Below, one piece after another: positions 35,155 through 44,599 of a stretch of 60,120 nucleotides of DNA. The stretch is from Bacteroidota bacterium (lineage in GTDB: Bacteria; Bacteroidota; Bacteroidia; Sphingobacteriales; Sphingobacteriaceae). Where the stretch lies: NCBI GenBank assembly GCA_013289045.1, contig JABDAU010000013.1, forward strand, positions 1-60,120, read 5' to 3'. Both the position numbers and the translations under genes were made by a program. A model generated the notes under the pieces. The model did no database searches. It was not told the origin of the DNA and saw only the letters and a program-made list of their open reading frames with translations. The stretch's first letter is position 1. Each line of letters starts with the position of its first letter.

Positions 35155-36009
35155 ATGGCAAAGCGTGATGTTGATATCGTAGTGATATCCGATGTGCATT
35201 TAGGCACTTACGGGTGTCATCCCAAAGAATTGCTCAAATACCTCAAGAGCATCAAGCCAAAAATGCTCATCCTTAATGGCGACATTATTGACATATGGCA
35301 GTTTAGCAAATCGTACTGGCCCGAAACGCACATGAAAGTAGTGCGCCGCATTTTGAAATTCGTTACCGATGGCATCCCGGTATATTACCTTACCGGCAAC
35401 CACGATGAAATGCTGCGCAAATTCACCGACATGAACCTGGGATCATTCCAGTTACTTAATAAACTTGTGCTGAACGTCGACGGCAAAAAAGCCTGGATCT
35501 TCCATGGCGACGTGTTCGACGTTACAATGCAGCATTCCAAATGGCTGGCCAAATTGGGCGCGGTAGGTTATGACACATTGATACTAATCAATAGCCTTAC
35601 CAACTGGCTGCTCACTGCAATAGGCCGCGAAAAAATGAGCTTCAGCCAAAAAGTGAAAGCAAGATTTAAGGATGCCGTAAAATTCATTAACCAGTTTGAG
35701 CAAACTGCTGCCGACCTGGCAGTAGATAAAGGCTATCAATACGTGATCTGCGGCCATATTCACCATGCCGAGATCAGGAAAATTGACTCAACCGATAAAC
35801 AAGGCTCGGTTATATACTTAAATTCAGGCGATTGGGTTGAAAGTTTAAGTGCTTTAGAATACCACGACAGGCAATGGAAGATCTTCCATTACAGGCCTGA
35901 AGACTTTATTAAAGAAGTAGACGATGACGACAAAACCGATATTGAAGACCTGGATGCCAAAATGGATGTGAGAGCGCTGCTGGAAAGATTCAGACAGGAA
36001 GCCGGGTAA
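35155..36009 (+). CDS. LpxH-like UDP-2,3-diacylglucosamine diphosphatase/metallophosphoesterase
   Basis: 284 residues. The calcineurin-like motifs are SDVHLG (12-17), GDIID (about 41-45), GNHD (about 82-85), FHGD (about 115-118) and GHIHH (about 199-203), followed by LNSGDW. Residues FSKSYWPETH match the lipid-binding insertion of the LpxH group in Bacteroidota. LpxH cuts UDP-diacylglucosamine to lipid X in lipid A synthesis at the inner membrane. It is longer than the E. coli enzyme by about 45 residues, with an acidic C-terminus. A hairpin terminator follows. Confidence 0.8.
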   Translation: MAKRDVDIVVISDVHLGTYGCHPKELLKYLKSIKPKMLILNGDIIDIWQFSKSYWPETHMKVVRRILKFVTDGIPVYYLTGNHDEMLRKFTDMNLGSFQLLNKLVLNVDGKKAWIFHGDVFDVTMQHSKWLAKLGAVGYDTLILINSLTNWLLTAIGREKMSFSQKVKARFKDAVKFINQFEQTAADLAVDKGYQYVICGHIHHAEIRKIDSTDKQGSVIYLNSGDWVESLSALEYHDRQWKIFHYRPEDFIKEVDDDDKTDIEDLDAKMDVRALLERFRQEAG

Positions 36010-36075
36010 CTATTCAGAATTAGTTAATTGAATTTCAATTAATAAGCCAATTATTTCTTAGAAATATAAAATGAA

Positions 36076-36104
36076 CAAAATGAACAGACATCCTGTTCAT
36101 TTTG
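36076..36104 (+). terminator. Hairpin after the LpxH-like gene
   Basis: A perfect 12-bp stem, CAAAATGAACAG and its complement, with a five-base loop. The T tract is short, so termination strength is uncertain. Confidence 0.6.
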
Positions 36105-36241
36105 CTGAAAAAAATCTTTGTTACTTCACCAAAGTGTGGGGGGAAAATTTTTACTTTTACTTATCGCTTAATGCGAACAGGCTTCCCCCAGGCTTTCGTA
36201 AGCGGCATTTATTTGACTAAACCTATAAAACCTTGCGTAGT

Positions 36242-38947
36242 ATGATTACTGCTGAAAGCGGAGATTTCAGCAAAAATATTGACGAACGACTTTTCAGGCT
36301 CCTGGTTACCCACGTACAGGACTATGCCATTTTTATGCTCGACCCGAATGGGTATATCATGAGCTGGAACCTTGGTGCACAACACATAAAAGGCTACACC
36401 GAGGAAGAAGTGATCGGCAGGCATATCTCTTTATTTTACAGGCAGGATGATATTAAAAAAGGCGAGCCATCAAGAAACCTTAACGAAGCACTTAAACAAG
36501 GGACTTTTCATGCCGAAGGCTGGCGCGTACGGAAGGATAAATCTGAATTTTGGGCAGATATTACCTATACCACTATTTATGATGAGAACAGCCGCCTGAT
36601 AGGGTTTGCAAAAATGATACGCGATATAACCGATCGCAAAGAAAGCGATGACCGTAAAGAGGCGCAAAATTTGAGGCTCACGCAACGTGTAAAGGACAAT
36701 ACACAAAAGATCATCGCCAACGAGCTTCGCTTTCAACAGTTGATAGAGAGCAGCTATGACGGCATTTCGCTCTTCAATCATAAGCACGATGTTATCTATC
36801 GCAGCCTTTCTGCCGGGCGCATAAACGGTTGGACGGACAAGGACGTAGCCTGCAGCGTAGTTGACGACCTGGTGCATCCTGATGACCGTCATTTACTAAA
36901 GGAGGCATTTGACAAGGTGATGGAAAAACCGGGCATCCCGTTTAAAACCACCTTCAGATCAAAGCATAAAAAGGGATATTATATTTGGACAGAATGCATC
37001 TATACCAACTGGCTGAACGATGAAAACATCAATGCCATCGTGTGCAATTTCAGGGATATTACCGATCAGATCCTGGCAAATGAAGAAATCAGGCAGAAAA
37101 CCGCCCAGGTTGAAAACATACTCGACAGCATTACCGATGGCTTTATAGCTTTTGACAATGATATGTGCTTTGCCTATGCCAATAAGCGGATAGGCGAAAT
37201 AGTGGGCATCCCCCCAGAAGACCTCATTGGTAAATATGTTTGGAGCCTATTCCCCGATGTAGTGGGCTCTGAAACATACAAAGCTTTACACCGCGCGCTC
37301 GAAACGCAACAGTATGTAAGCAACGTAGATTATAATGCGCCGCTAAATTTATGGCAGGAGAACCATATTTACCCTTCACCTGCCGGGCTATCGGTTTTTG
37401 TGCGTGATATTACCATGCAAAAGCACAACGAAGAGCTGCGTGAGCGTAACCAGCAGGCCGCCGAAACCCAGGCTGCTATCCTGAATGCCCTGCCTCCGAA
37501 CATTGCGCTGCTTGACGAAAATTACAAGATCATTACTGTAAACGATTCATGGAAAAAATTTACGCTTGATAACAACCTGGGGCTGCCGAATTTTGGCATC
37601 GGTTACAACTACCTGGCATTTTGCGAGCGGGCCATGGGCATGAGCAATGCCGATGGCAATAAAGTGGCCAAAGGGATAAAAAGCGTGGTAAAAGGCCGCC
37701 GCAATACTTATAGCCTGGAATACGAATGGGTAACCAAAAAAGAGAAACGCTGGTATGATGTAATGGTGGCGCCGCTGCAAAACAATAATTATAAAGGCGC
37801 GGTAGTGATCCATACCAACATTACCGACCGTAAGCAGGCCGAAAACCTGCTGGCGCAATCGGAAGCAAATATGCGCTCTGTGTTTGAGAATACGGACCTT
37901 TCCATCTTCTTGTTTGATAATGAGCTGAAGTTGGTATCCTTCAACAACAATGGCGGAAAACTGGGTATACGAAACCTCGGCAGGGATATAAAGCGCGGCT
38001 TATCGGCCTACCAATTCTTTACAAAATCCCGCAGATCAGTTTTGGAACGCGTATTAACCGACCTGCGCGAAAGGCGCATTGTAAACTACGAATCCACCGT
38101 TACAGTGGCCGATGGCACGACTGACTGGTATGATGTGACCTGGATGGGCGTACGCGGCCACAAGAATGAAAATATTGGCTACATACTTACCGTGCGCAAT
38201 ATAACCGACAGGAAAACAGCCGATACTGAACGCGAGAAAATGACCGCCGACCTGGTAAAACGCAATGCCGACCTGGAGCAGTTCACCTACATTGTTTCGC
38301 ACAATTTGCGCGCGCCCGTGGCGAATATCATCGGCCTGTCGGCAATGTTGGAGGATCTGGAAGTTCAACACGAAGATGATGCAGGTATTTTGAAAGCTTT
38401 GGGTACATCGGTAAACAAGCTGGATAATATCATTATCGATCTTAACCACATCCTGCAGATCAACAGCGAAATAAATGAAAAGATAGAGGACGTGAAGTTT
38501 TCAGGGCTGGTGCGCGATATTACCGAAAGCATAGGCTACCTGATAAAACGTGAGAATGTGCTGGTAAATGTTGATTTTGAGGTACAAAGCATCCTCACCC
38601 TCAAAAACTACATGCACAGTATTTTCTATAACCTCATCGTCAACAGCATTAAATACCGCAGGCCGGAAGTGCAGCCTGTCATTCGGATCAATAATTTTAT
38701 ACAGGGCGATAAGCTGGTTATCATTTTTAAAGATAACGGCAAAGGCATCGACCTGGAAAAACACGGCAAGCATCTTTTCGGCTTGTATAAACGGTTTGAC
38801 TATACGGTGGAAGGCAAAGGCATGGGCCTGTTTATGATAAAAATGCAGGTGGAAAGTCTCAACGGTACTATCAGCGTTGAAAGCATGCCCGGCCGGGGAA
38901 CGGCCTTCAGGCTGGAATTTCCGGCAGGAACTAAGATGAATAAATAA
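36242..38947 (+). CDS. Cytosolic sensor histidine kinase with five PAS domains
   Basis: 901 residues from ATG 36242; the frame opens at TTG 36233. PAS domains lie at about 12-135, 155-285, 290-400, 405-530 and 540-660, several closed by the linker D(I/N)TDRK. The phosphoacceptor is H687 in YIVSHNLRAPV. The ATP-binding domain shows NLIVNSIKYR (N box), DNGKGIDLEKHG (G1), GKGMGLFMIK (G2) and GRGTAFRLEF. No membrane segment or signal peptide, so it senses an internal cue such as redox or a small molecule. No response regulator gene is adjacent; its partner must be elsewhere. Confidence 0.93.
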   Translation: MITAESGDFSKNIDERLFRLLVTHVQDYAIFMLDPNGYIMSWNLGAQHIKGYTEEEVIGRHISLFYRQDDIKKGEPSRNLNEALKQGTFHAEGWRVRKDKSEFWADITYTTIYDENSRLIGFAKMIRDITDRKESDDRKEAQNLRLTQRVKDNTQKIIANELRFQQLIESSYDGISLFNHKHDVIYRSLSAGRINGWTDKDVACSVVDDLVHPDDRHLLKEAFDKVMEKPGIPFKTTFRSKHKKGYYIWTECIYTNWLNDENINAIVCNFRDITDQILANEEIRQKTAQVENILDSITDGFIAFDNDMCFAYANKRIGEIVGIPPEDLIGKYVWSLFPDVVGSETYKALHRALETQQYVSNVDYNAPLNLWQENHIYPSPAGLSVFVRDITMQKHNEELRERNQQAAETQAAILNALPPNIALLDENYKIITVNDSWKKFTLDNNLGLPNFGIGYNYLAFCERAMGMSNADGNKVAKGIKSVVKGRRNTYSLEYEWVTKKEKRWYDVMVAPLQNNNYKGAVVIHTNITDRKQAENLLAQSEANMRSVFENTDLSIFLFDNELKLVSFNNNGGKLGIRNLGRDIKRGLSAYQFFTKSRRSVLERVLTDLRERRIVNYESTVTVADGTTDWYDVTWMGVRGHKNENIGYILTVRNITDRKTADTEREKMTADLVKRNADLEQFTYIVSHNLRAPVANIIGLSAMLEDLEVQHEDDAGILKALGTSVNKLDNIIIDLNHILQINSEINEKIEDVKFSGLVRDITESIGYLIKRENVLVNVDFEVQSILTLKNYMHSIFYNLIVNSIKYRRPEVQPVIRINNFIQGDKLVIIFKDNGKGIDLEKHGKHLFGLYKRFDYTVEGKGMGLFMIKMQVESLNGTISVESMPGRGTAFRLEFPAGTKMNK

Positions 38948-38950
38948 GAT

Positions 38951-39406
38951 TTAGTCCTCAGGTATACCGATATAATTTTTCAGGCTGTAAGATTCTACAG
39001 ATACATCGATTTTATATTTTCTAAGATCATTAATGAGGGATTGCCAATCTTTTATGCTTAAACAGGCGGCGCTAAATCCCATAGATTTCTTTTCCCCTCG
39101 TATTACTTTTAAACGTGCTTTTGCAGTGGATCTGGAGTTTGTATTCAGTAATTGTATCTGTGTTATCTCATGCAACCCATACCTGATACCCACCAATGGT
39201 AACAGGTAATTTTTTACAATAAATTCACCATCATTCATTTCAAAATAAAATGCTTCCGCAGTAGTTATAAGAAATATCACCGGCATCATTATTAAAAAAA
39301 ATGGCCTGTCCTTGGTGTCTTCTATAGCGAGTACTATGAGCGCTAAAATAAGCACCATAGAAACAATATTGTTTGCGTTAATTACTTTATTACCTGCATA
39401 GGTCAT
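38951..39406 (-). CDS. Membrane protein with PH-like C-terminal domain
   Basis: 151 residues. Two membrane helices at about 14-30 and 35-52 are followed by a soluble beta-rich part (FEMNDGEFIVKNYLLPLVGIRYGLHEITQIQLLN) that resembles bacterial PH-like domains (YdbT/bPH type). Function unknown. It is convergent with the histidine kinase gene, with only three bases between them. Confidence 0.6.
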   Translation of the reverse strand: MTYAGNKVINANNIVSMVLILALIVLAIEDTKDRPFFLIMMPVIFLITTAEAFYFEMNDGEFIVKNYLLPLVGIRYGLHEITQIQLLNTNSRSTAKARLKVIRGEKKSMGFSAACLSIKDWQSLINDLRKYKIDVSVESYSLKNYIGIPED

Positions 39407-39515
39407 TGTGGGGCTTTTTAAGGATCAAGGTTTTAATTAATTAGTGCAATATTATAATAAAATTTATTGTGGCAATGCGCTTTGAAGTATCTTTATTAAT
39501 TTGCTGGCATCAACT

Positions 39516-40502
39516 ATGAAAATACTTTACGCTATACAGGGCACAGGCAACGGCCACATCAGCCGGGCGCGGGAGATTGTGCCGCTGCTGCAGCAATATG
39601 GCGAGCTCGACCTGCTGGTGAGCGGCACCCAGGCCGAAGTAAGTCTTTCCCAGCCGCTTAAGTACAAGTTTCATGGTTTCAGCTTCGTATTTGGCACAAA
39701 AGGCGGGGTAGACAGGTGGGCAACTTTCAAACAAATGGACCTGCCGCAACTGTGGCGCGACATGCACAACCTGCCATTGAAAGATTACGACCTCATCATC
39801 AACGACTTTGAGCCGGTAAGCGCCTGGGCCTGCAGACTGCAAAAAGTGCCGTCGGTTTCGTTGAGCCATCAATGCTCGTTCGTATCCAAAAAAACGCCCC
39901 GGCCAAACAAATGGAACTATGCCGAGTGGCTGTTTAAATATTATTCGCCCACAACCTACCATATCGGCTTTCATTTTGAACGGTATGCCGATTTTATCCA
40001 TACACCCGTTATCCGCAGCGAGGTACGTAATATGCAAACGTCAAACAAGGGGCACTATACCGTTTACCTGCCGGCCTATGATGACAGGACACTAGTTGGA
40101 CACCTGAGCAAAACCGATGCGGAGTGGCATATTTTTTCCAAACGACAAAAAGTACCCGTTCAGGAAGACAATGTGCACATCTACCCGGTAAATAACGAGG
40201 AGTTTAACAAGAGCCTGGCAAGCTGCACGGGTTTACTTACAGGTGGTGGTTTTGAAGGCCCTGCCGAAGCGCTTTACCTGCAAAAGAAATTGCTCATGAT
40301 ACCCATGACGGGCCAGTACGAGCAGCGCTGTAACGCGCTGGCAGCTTCGCGGCTGGGCGTGCCTGTAATAGCGGAAATAGATGATCATTTTTCTGCCCAT
40401 CTCAATAAGTGGATAGCAGACGATAAAAAGATCATCGTGAATTTTCCGGATGAAACTGCGCAGATCGTAGATGATATGGTGCGGAAATATGCAAGGAAGT
40501 AA
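39516..40502 (+). CDS. GT-B glycosyltransferase (MurG/GT28-like)
   Basis: About 328 residues from ATG 39516. ILYAIQGTGNGHISRAREIVPLL is the N-terminal glycine loop of MurG/UGT-like enzymes; LIINDFEPVSAWAC follows the pattern of acceptor-side loops. In the C-terminal domain LLTGGGFEGPAEALYLQKKLLMIPMTGQYEQRCNALAASRLG (about 241-282) is the donor-binding region with GG, E and Q. The donor is probably a UDP sugar; acceptor unknown. Similar proteins are annotated in Bacteroidota as glycosyltransferases without further detail. Confidence 0.8.
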   Translation: MKILYAIQGTGNGHISRAREIVPLLQQYGELDLLVSGTQAEVSLSQPLKYKFHGFSFVFGTKGGVDRWATFKQMDLPQLWRDMHNLPLKDYDLIINDFEPVSAWACRLQKVPSVSLSHQCSFVSKKTPRPNKWNYAEWLFKYYSPTTYHIGFHFERYADFIHTPVIRSEVRNMQTSNKGHYTVYLPAYDDRTLVGHLSKTDAEWHIFSKRQKVPVQEDNVHIYPVNNEEFNKSLASCTGLLTGGGFEGPAEALYLQKKLLMIPMTGQYEQRCNALAASRLGVPVIAEIDDHFSAHLNKWIADDKKIIVNFPDETAQIVDDMVRKYARK

Positions 40503-40517
40503 TATCATTTCTCGAAG

Positions 40518-40650
40518 CGTCGTTGCGAGCGCAGCGTGGCAATTTTAAAGCGATAAGTAACAAACTTGCTTCGATAGCCGTGTACCGCCTGTTGCTTTAG
40601 GATTGCCACGTCGTTGTGCACACACTGCCCTGCTCACTCCTCGCAATGAA
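40518..40650. repeat. Inverted-repeat element, GTTGCGAGC...GTGGCAAT type
   Basis: The arms CGTCGTTGCGAGCGCAGCGT...GGCAAT (40518-40543) and ATTGCCACG...CTCGCAATGA (40602-40649) are near complements. A truncated arm of the same family, CGTCATTGCGAGCGATAGC, is at the right end of the window (60102). The DUF6427 reading frame is open through part of this element, but its real start is downstream. Confidence 0.75.
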
Positions 40651-40722
40651 GCTGTTTGTTTTTCGTTATATATTTTCCTCCTATTCAAATTTTCACCTAA
40701 TATTGCTGCCTCGAAAAGTATC

Positions 40723-41712
40723 ATGATCATCAGGGCATTCAGAAATTATAATCCCATTAATATTTTATGGCTTATTATCATACTGTTTGCGCTGCGTGTT
40801 GGTTTTTTGGTAAATACGCCCGGTCATGTAAATTTTACCCTGCTCGAGCCGTTCGCACGTACGCTTGTGCCCGCCGGCTATGAGCAATACATCAGCATAC
40901 AGCTAAACATTTTTCTCGCGGCAGTGATCGTCCTTGCCCAAGCCATCATGCTCAACACCATGGTAAACCATTACAATCTGTTAGGTAAGCCATCCTTTCT
41001 GCCGGCATTGGGTTATGTAACGTTAACCGCGTTGTTTACGCCGTTCATGGTTTTGAGTCAGCCCCTGCTGTGTAACTTTCTGTTGATATGGATGCTGTTT
41101 AAACTACTGGATTTTTACAAAAGCGACAGCGGCAAGGCGGCGGCATATGACCTGGGGATGATCGTGGCGGCGGGTACTTTGATCTACTTTCCGTTCATTT
41201 ACCTGTTCCTTATTATATGGGTAGCGCTCATCATCTTCAGGCCGTTCAACTGGCGCGAATGGGTAGCCGGGGTATTTGGTTATGCCACCATTTTTTTCTT
41301 TTTGGCGGTTTATGATTATCTCAACAACCGTCTAACCGATTTTTATCATATCTGGACGCCGTTAAGCACCAAATTCCCCAACCATATTAATATCGATTAT
41401 TATAACTATCTCATTCTTGTCCCGGTAATCATCATCCTGGTACTTTGCGTAGTAAAGCTGCGCGAAAATTTCTTCCGAAGCTACGTGCATGTGCGTAAGT
41501 CGTTCCAATTACTGTTTTTTGTATTTATTATCGGCGGCTTATGTTTTTATGTACGGGCGGATTTCAGCCTTAATCATTTCCTGCTCTGCGCGGTTCCGGC
41601 AGCGGTATTTTTCTCCTACTATTTCCTGTATGCCAACGCAAAGTGGTTTTACGAGTTATTATATTTTATCCTGTTCGCGGGTATCATCTACTTCCAGTTT
41701 AACACTTTTTAA
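40723..41712 (+). CDS. DUF6427-family membrane protein
   Basis: 329 residues from ATG 40723; the longer frame from 40603 runs into repeat DNA and codes for low-quality sequence, so I reject it. About nine to ten membrane helices. RAFRNYNPINILWLIIILFALRV at the start, LNTMVNHYNLLGKPSFLPAL, and WVALIIFRPFNWREWVAGVFGY in the middle are typical of DUF6427, an integral inner-membrane family of Bacteroidota with unknown role. It precedes purQ by 108 bases on the same strand. Confidence 0.78.
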   Translation: MIIRAFRNYNPINILWLIIILFALRVGFLVNTPGHVNFTLLEPFARTLVPAGYEQYISIQLNIFLAAVIVLAQAIMLNTMVNHYNLLGKPSFLPALGYVTLTALFTPFMVLSQPLLCNFLLIWMLFKLLDFYKSDSGKAAAYDLGMIVAAGTLIYFPFIYLFLIIWVALIIFRPFNWREWVAGVFGYATIFFFLAVYDYLNNRLTDFYHIWTPLSTKFPNHINIDYYNYLILVPVIIILVLCVVKLRENFFRSYVHVRKSFQLLFFVFIIGGLCFYVRADFSLNHFLLCAVPAAVFFSYYFLYANAKWFYELLYFILFAGIIYFQFNTF

Positions 41713-41745
41713 CTTTAATATTCGTCCATATTTATCAGGTTATGT

Positions 41746-41753
41746 TAGTTTTG
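41746..41753 (+). promoter_or_regulatory. -7 box TAGTTTTG before purQ
   Basis: TAGTTTTG fits TAnnTTTG, 67 bases upstream of the purQ ATG. No good -33 TTTG is seen. It could drive the purQ-coaX-lptC run. Confidence 0.4.
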
Positions 41754-41820
41754 TAGCGTGAAACTGTTTATGGCCCGTAGGCTGTGATAGTTTTATTGTT
41801 CACTAAAACCCGGTACCCTC

Positions 41821-42513
41821 ATGAAATTTGGCGTAGTAATATTCCCCGGCTCCAATTGCGATGAAGACATCATCTATGTACTTGAAAAAGTAATGGGCCA
41901 GCAAGTGGTTAGGCTCTGGCATAAAGACCACGACCTGCAAGGTGTTGATTTTGTAGTGCTGCCCGGCGGATTTTCCTTCGGAGATTACCTGCGCTCAGGC
42001 GCTATTGCACGTTTTTCGCCGATCATGCAGGAAGTGATCCAGTACGCCAACAAGGGCGGTTACCTGATGGGTATTTGCAATGGTTTCCAGATACTGACAG
42101 AAGCAGGCCTTTTACCGGGTGCGTTATTGCATAACCGTACGCGCAAGTTCATCTGCCGCAATATCCATCTGAAAGCACAAACCAATAACTCGATGCTCAC
42201 TTCGCAGATCGACCTGCAAAGGGCATTAAAAATACCTGTTGCACATGGCGAGGGCAATTATTTTGCCGAAGCAGACGTGCTGAAAAGCATTAACGATAAC
42301 GACCAGGTATTATTTCGCTATTGCGATGAGGCCGGTAACATTACCGATGATGCCAACCCTAACGGTTCGCTGGAAAACATCGCAGGCGTATGCAACACCA
42401 ATCGTAACGTATTTGGCCTGATGCCGCATCCTGAACGCGCTTCGGACAGCCTGCTGGCCAATGAAGACGGACTGGCTTTATTTGAATCGATATTATCAAT
42501 GGTTAAAGCCTGA
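41821..42513 (+). CDS. purQ: Phosphoribosylformylglycinamidine synthase subunit PurQ
   Basis: 230 residues. FGVVIFPGSNCDEDI at the start, VLPGGFSFGDYLRSGAIARFSP, nucleophile C86 in MGICNGFQIL, and MPHPERA with the catalytic His and Glu are all PurQ hallmarks. It supplies ammonia from glutamine to PurL in step four of purine synthesis (FGAR to FGAM). purL is not in the window. The stop overlaps the coaX start by one base (TGATG). Confidence 0.97.
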   Translation: MKFGVVIFPGSNCDEDIIYVLEKVMGQQVVRLWHKDHDLQGVDFVVLPGGFSFGDYLRSGAIARFSPIMQEVIQYANKGGYLMGICNGFQILTEAGLLPGALLHNRTRKFICRNIHLKAQTNNSMLTSQIDLQRALKIPVAHGEGNYFAEADVLKSINDNDQVLFRYCDEAGNITDDANPNGSLENIAGVCNTNRNVFGLMPHPERASDSLLANEDGLALFESILSMVKA

Positions 42514-43256
42514 TGGCCAACCTGGTTTTTGACATAGGCAACACATATACCAAGCTGGCTGTTTTTGAGCAGGATGAGTTGATAAAGGCAGAACAGCATG
42601 AGCAAATAGAAACGGAGTTATTAGATGATCTTCTGCGTGTGCATAGCATTGAAAAAGCTATCATCAGTACAGTAAAAAAGACTAATGAGCAATGGCAGGG
42701 CACAATAAGCGAAAAAGTGCCGCTAATAAATTTTAATGCAGGGATGACAGCAGGGATCACCAATCATTACAAAACACCGCAAACACTCGGGCTTGACAGG
42801 CTGGCTGGTGTTATTGGCGCTCATCATCTCTTTCCCCAAAAAAACAACCTTGTAATTGACGGCGGAACCTGCATAAAATACGACTATGTAGATGCCCGCG
42901 GCAATTATTTTGGAGGCAGTATATCGCCCGGGTTAAATATGCGTTATAAAGCATTAAACTACTATACGGCAGCATTGCCGGTGGTAAATGAAGATGCTAA
43001 TTTTTGCGCAGCTTATGGCGATAGCACACAAACAGCCATACGCTCGGGCGTGCAGAACGGCATAAAATACGAGTTGGAAGGCTTTATTGACAGCTACTGC
43101 CCTATGGGTGTAGAACTAAATATTATACTGAGCGGGGGCGACAGTATTTTTTTTGATACTCTATTGAAAAATAGCATCTTTGCCCCCTATATTAAAAATG
43201 AGCCTTACCTGGTTCTAAAAGGATTAAACGCAGCGATACAAAAGCATAATGATTAA
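42513..43256 (+). CDS. coaX: Type III pantothenate kinase
   Basis: 247 residues. FDIGNTYTKLAVF (about 4-16) is the phosphate-1 ASKHA motif; TLGLDRLAGVIGAH (about 90-103) and LVIDGGTCIKYDYVD (about 112-126) include the pantothenate site and phosphate-2 motif; GGSISPGLNMRYKAL follows. CoaX phosphorylates pantothenate at the first step of CoA synthesis, is feedback-resistant and needs a monovalent cation. Its start overlaps purQ by one base and its end overlaps the next gene by eight. Confidence 0.95.
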   Translation: MANLVFDIGNTYTKLAVFEQDELIKAEQHEQIETELLDDLLRVHSIEKAIISTVKKTNEQWQGTISEKVPLINFNAGMTAGITNHYKTPQTLGLDRLAGVIGAHHLFPQKNNLVIDGGTCIKYDYVDARGNYFGGSISPGLNMRYKALNYYTAALPVVNEDANFCAAYGDSTQTAIRSGVQNGIKYELEGFIDSYCPMGVELNIILSGGDSIFFDTLLKNSIFAPYIKNEPYLVLKGLNAAIQKHND

Positions 43257-44589
43257 ATATACCAGACTTTTTATAACAGTAATACTTGCTACTATAGTTT
43301 ACCAGGTTAGCGCACAATCAACAGCTACCACAAGTTCTCCATACTCGCAGTTTGGTTTAGGCGAATTGGTGCCACAGGCGCTGCCGCAAAATATAGGCAT
43401 GGGCGGTATTACAACAGCTACAAACCAGTTTGGCGGTTATTTCAATATCAACCCCGCAAATCCCGCGTCATACGGCGCCATTGGTTTAACTACTGTTGAT
43501 GTTGGCTTATACGGACAGACTATAACGCTGAGCCAAAACGGCCAGCCTAACCAATCGAATGGCAACTTCAGGTTTAGCCACATTGCTTTTGCATTCCCGT
43601 TGAGCAAGCATTCGGCCTTTAGTTTTGGTGCGATGCCGTACAGCCAAATGGGTTATAATTATAAGGTAACCAAAAGTAATTTCGGCACTGGCCTGCCGGC
43701 TGACACAAACGCAGTAAATTACTTGTATAACGGCGATGGCGGTTTAACCAAAGCTTATATAGGCTATGGCTTTAACATAGGCAACCATTTCTTTGTGGGG
43801 GGTAACATATCGTACATATTTGGTAAACTGCACCAATACGCTTCAACTGAGATCCCAAACCTGCCGGGCACGCTTGATTCACGTATTGAGAACTCCTATG
43901 CTATAGGCGGCGTGAGCTATGATTACGGCGCGCAGTATGTTATCGACCTGTCTAATACAAAGCATATAACACTGGGCTATTCAGGCTCATTAAACAATAG
44001 CATCAACAGTCAGTATACAAACCTTGTATACCAATATAATTATGATGACAGCGGCAACCAGAATACCCCGCTTGATACACTTCAAAGCACTAAAAATCCT
44101 AAAAATAAGATCAAACTGCCTTTAATGAACAGTTTCGGGCTTACCTATATGCAGGATAATAAATTAGTGGTTGGCGGTCAGTACAGTATGGGTAAATGGT
44201 CGCAGTTTACTATCGGCGGCGTTAACCAGGGCTTGCAGGACAGCAAATCATTCAATGTCGGCGGTCAGTTTACACCTAAATACGATGCTTTGAACAATTA
44301 CTGGGCAACTGTTGGCTATCAGCTTGGGTTTGAGTACAATCAAACGTATGTGAATGTAAACGATCCTACTACCAATAATACTACCAACATTAAAAACTAT
44401 GCGGTTACTGTTGGTATGGGTTTGCCTCTTCGCCCCAACTTTACCAGTTTCTACCGCGTAAATTTAGCCGCCGAAATAGGCCGCGAAGGCACCCTGCAAA
44501 ACAGTCTTGTGCGCGAAACATATGTTAACTTCCATTTGTCATTCACCATGAACGACAGGTGGTTTGTTAAACAAAAGCTTGGCGAATAA
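43249..44589 (+). CDS. Outer membrane beta-barrel protein
   Basis: 446 residues. A cleavable signal peptide ends near VYQVSAQS (residue about 22-24). The rest shows alternating hydrophobic/aromatic beta strands and the start SPYSQFGLGELVPQALPQNIGMGG, with FNINPANPASYGAIG, as in FadL/OmpP1-like or PorV-like barrels of Bacteroidota. It lies between coaX and lptC; the order is common in the phylum and fits an envelope role. Specific function unknown. Confidence 0.75.
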   Translation: MIKYTRLFITVILATIVYQVSAQSTATTSSPYSQFGLGELVPQALPQNIGMGGITTATNQFGGYFNINPANPASYGAIGLTTVDVGLYGQTITLSQNGQPNQSNGNFRFSHIAFAFPLSKHSAFSFGAMPYSQMGYNYKVTKSNFGTGLPADTNAVNYLYNGDGGLTKAYIGYGFNIGNHFFVGGNISYIFGKLHQYASTEIPNLPGTLDSRIENSYAIGGVSYDYGAQYVIDLSNTKHITLGYSGSLNNSINSQYTNLVYQYNYDDSGNQNTPLDTLQSTKNPKNKIKLPLMNSFGLTYMQDNKLVVGGQYSMGKWSQFTIGGVNQGLQDSKSFNVGGQFTPKYDALNNYWATVGYQLGFEYNQTYVNVNDPTTNNTTNIKNYAVTVGMGLPLRPNFTSFYRVNLAAEIGREGTLQNSLVRETYVNFHLSFTMNDRWFVKQKLGE

Positions 44590-44599
44590 TCTCACGCAC

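Noticed and set aside
40603..40722. N-terminal extension of the DUF6427 protein from the longer open frame
   Set aside because: This stretch overlaps the inverted-repeat element 40518-40650, and the family-like sequence starts at ATG 40723.
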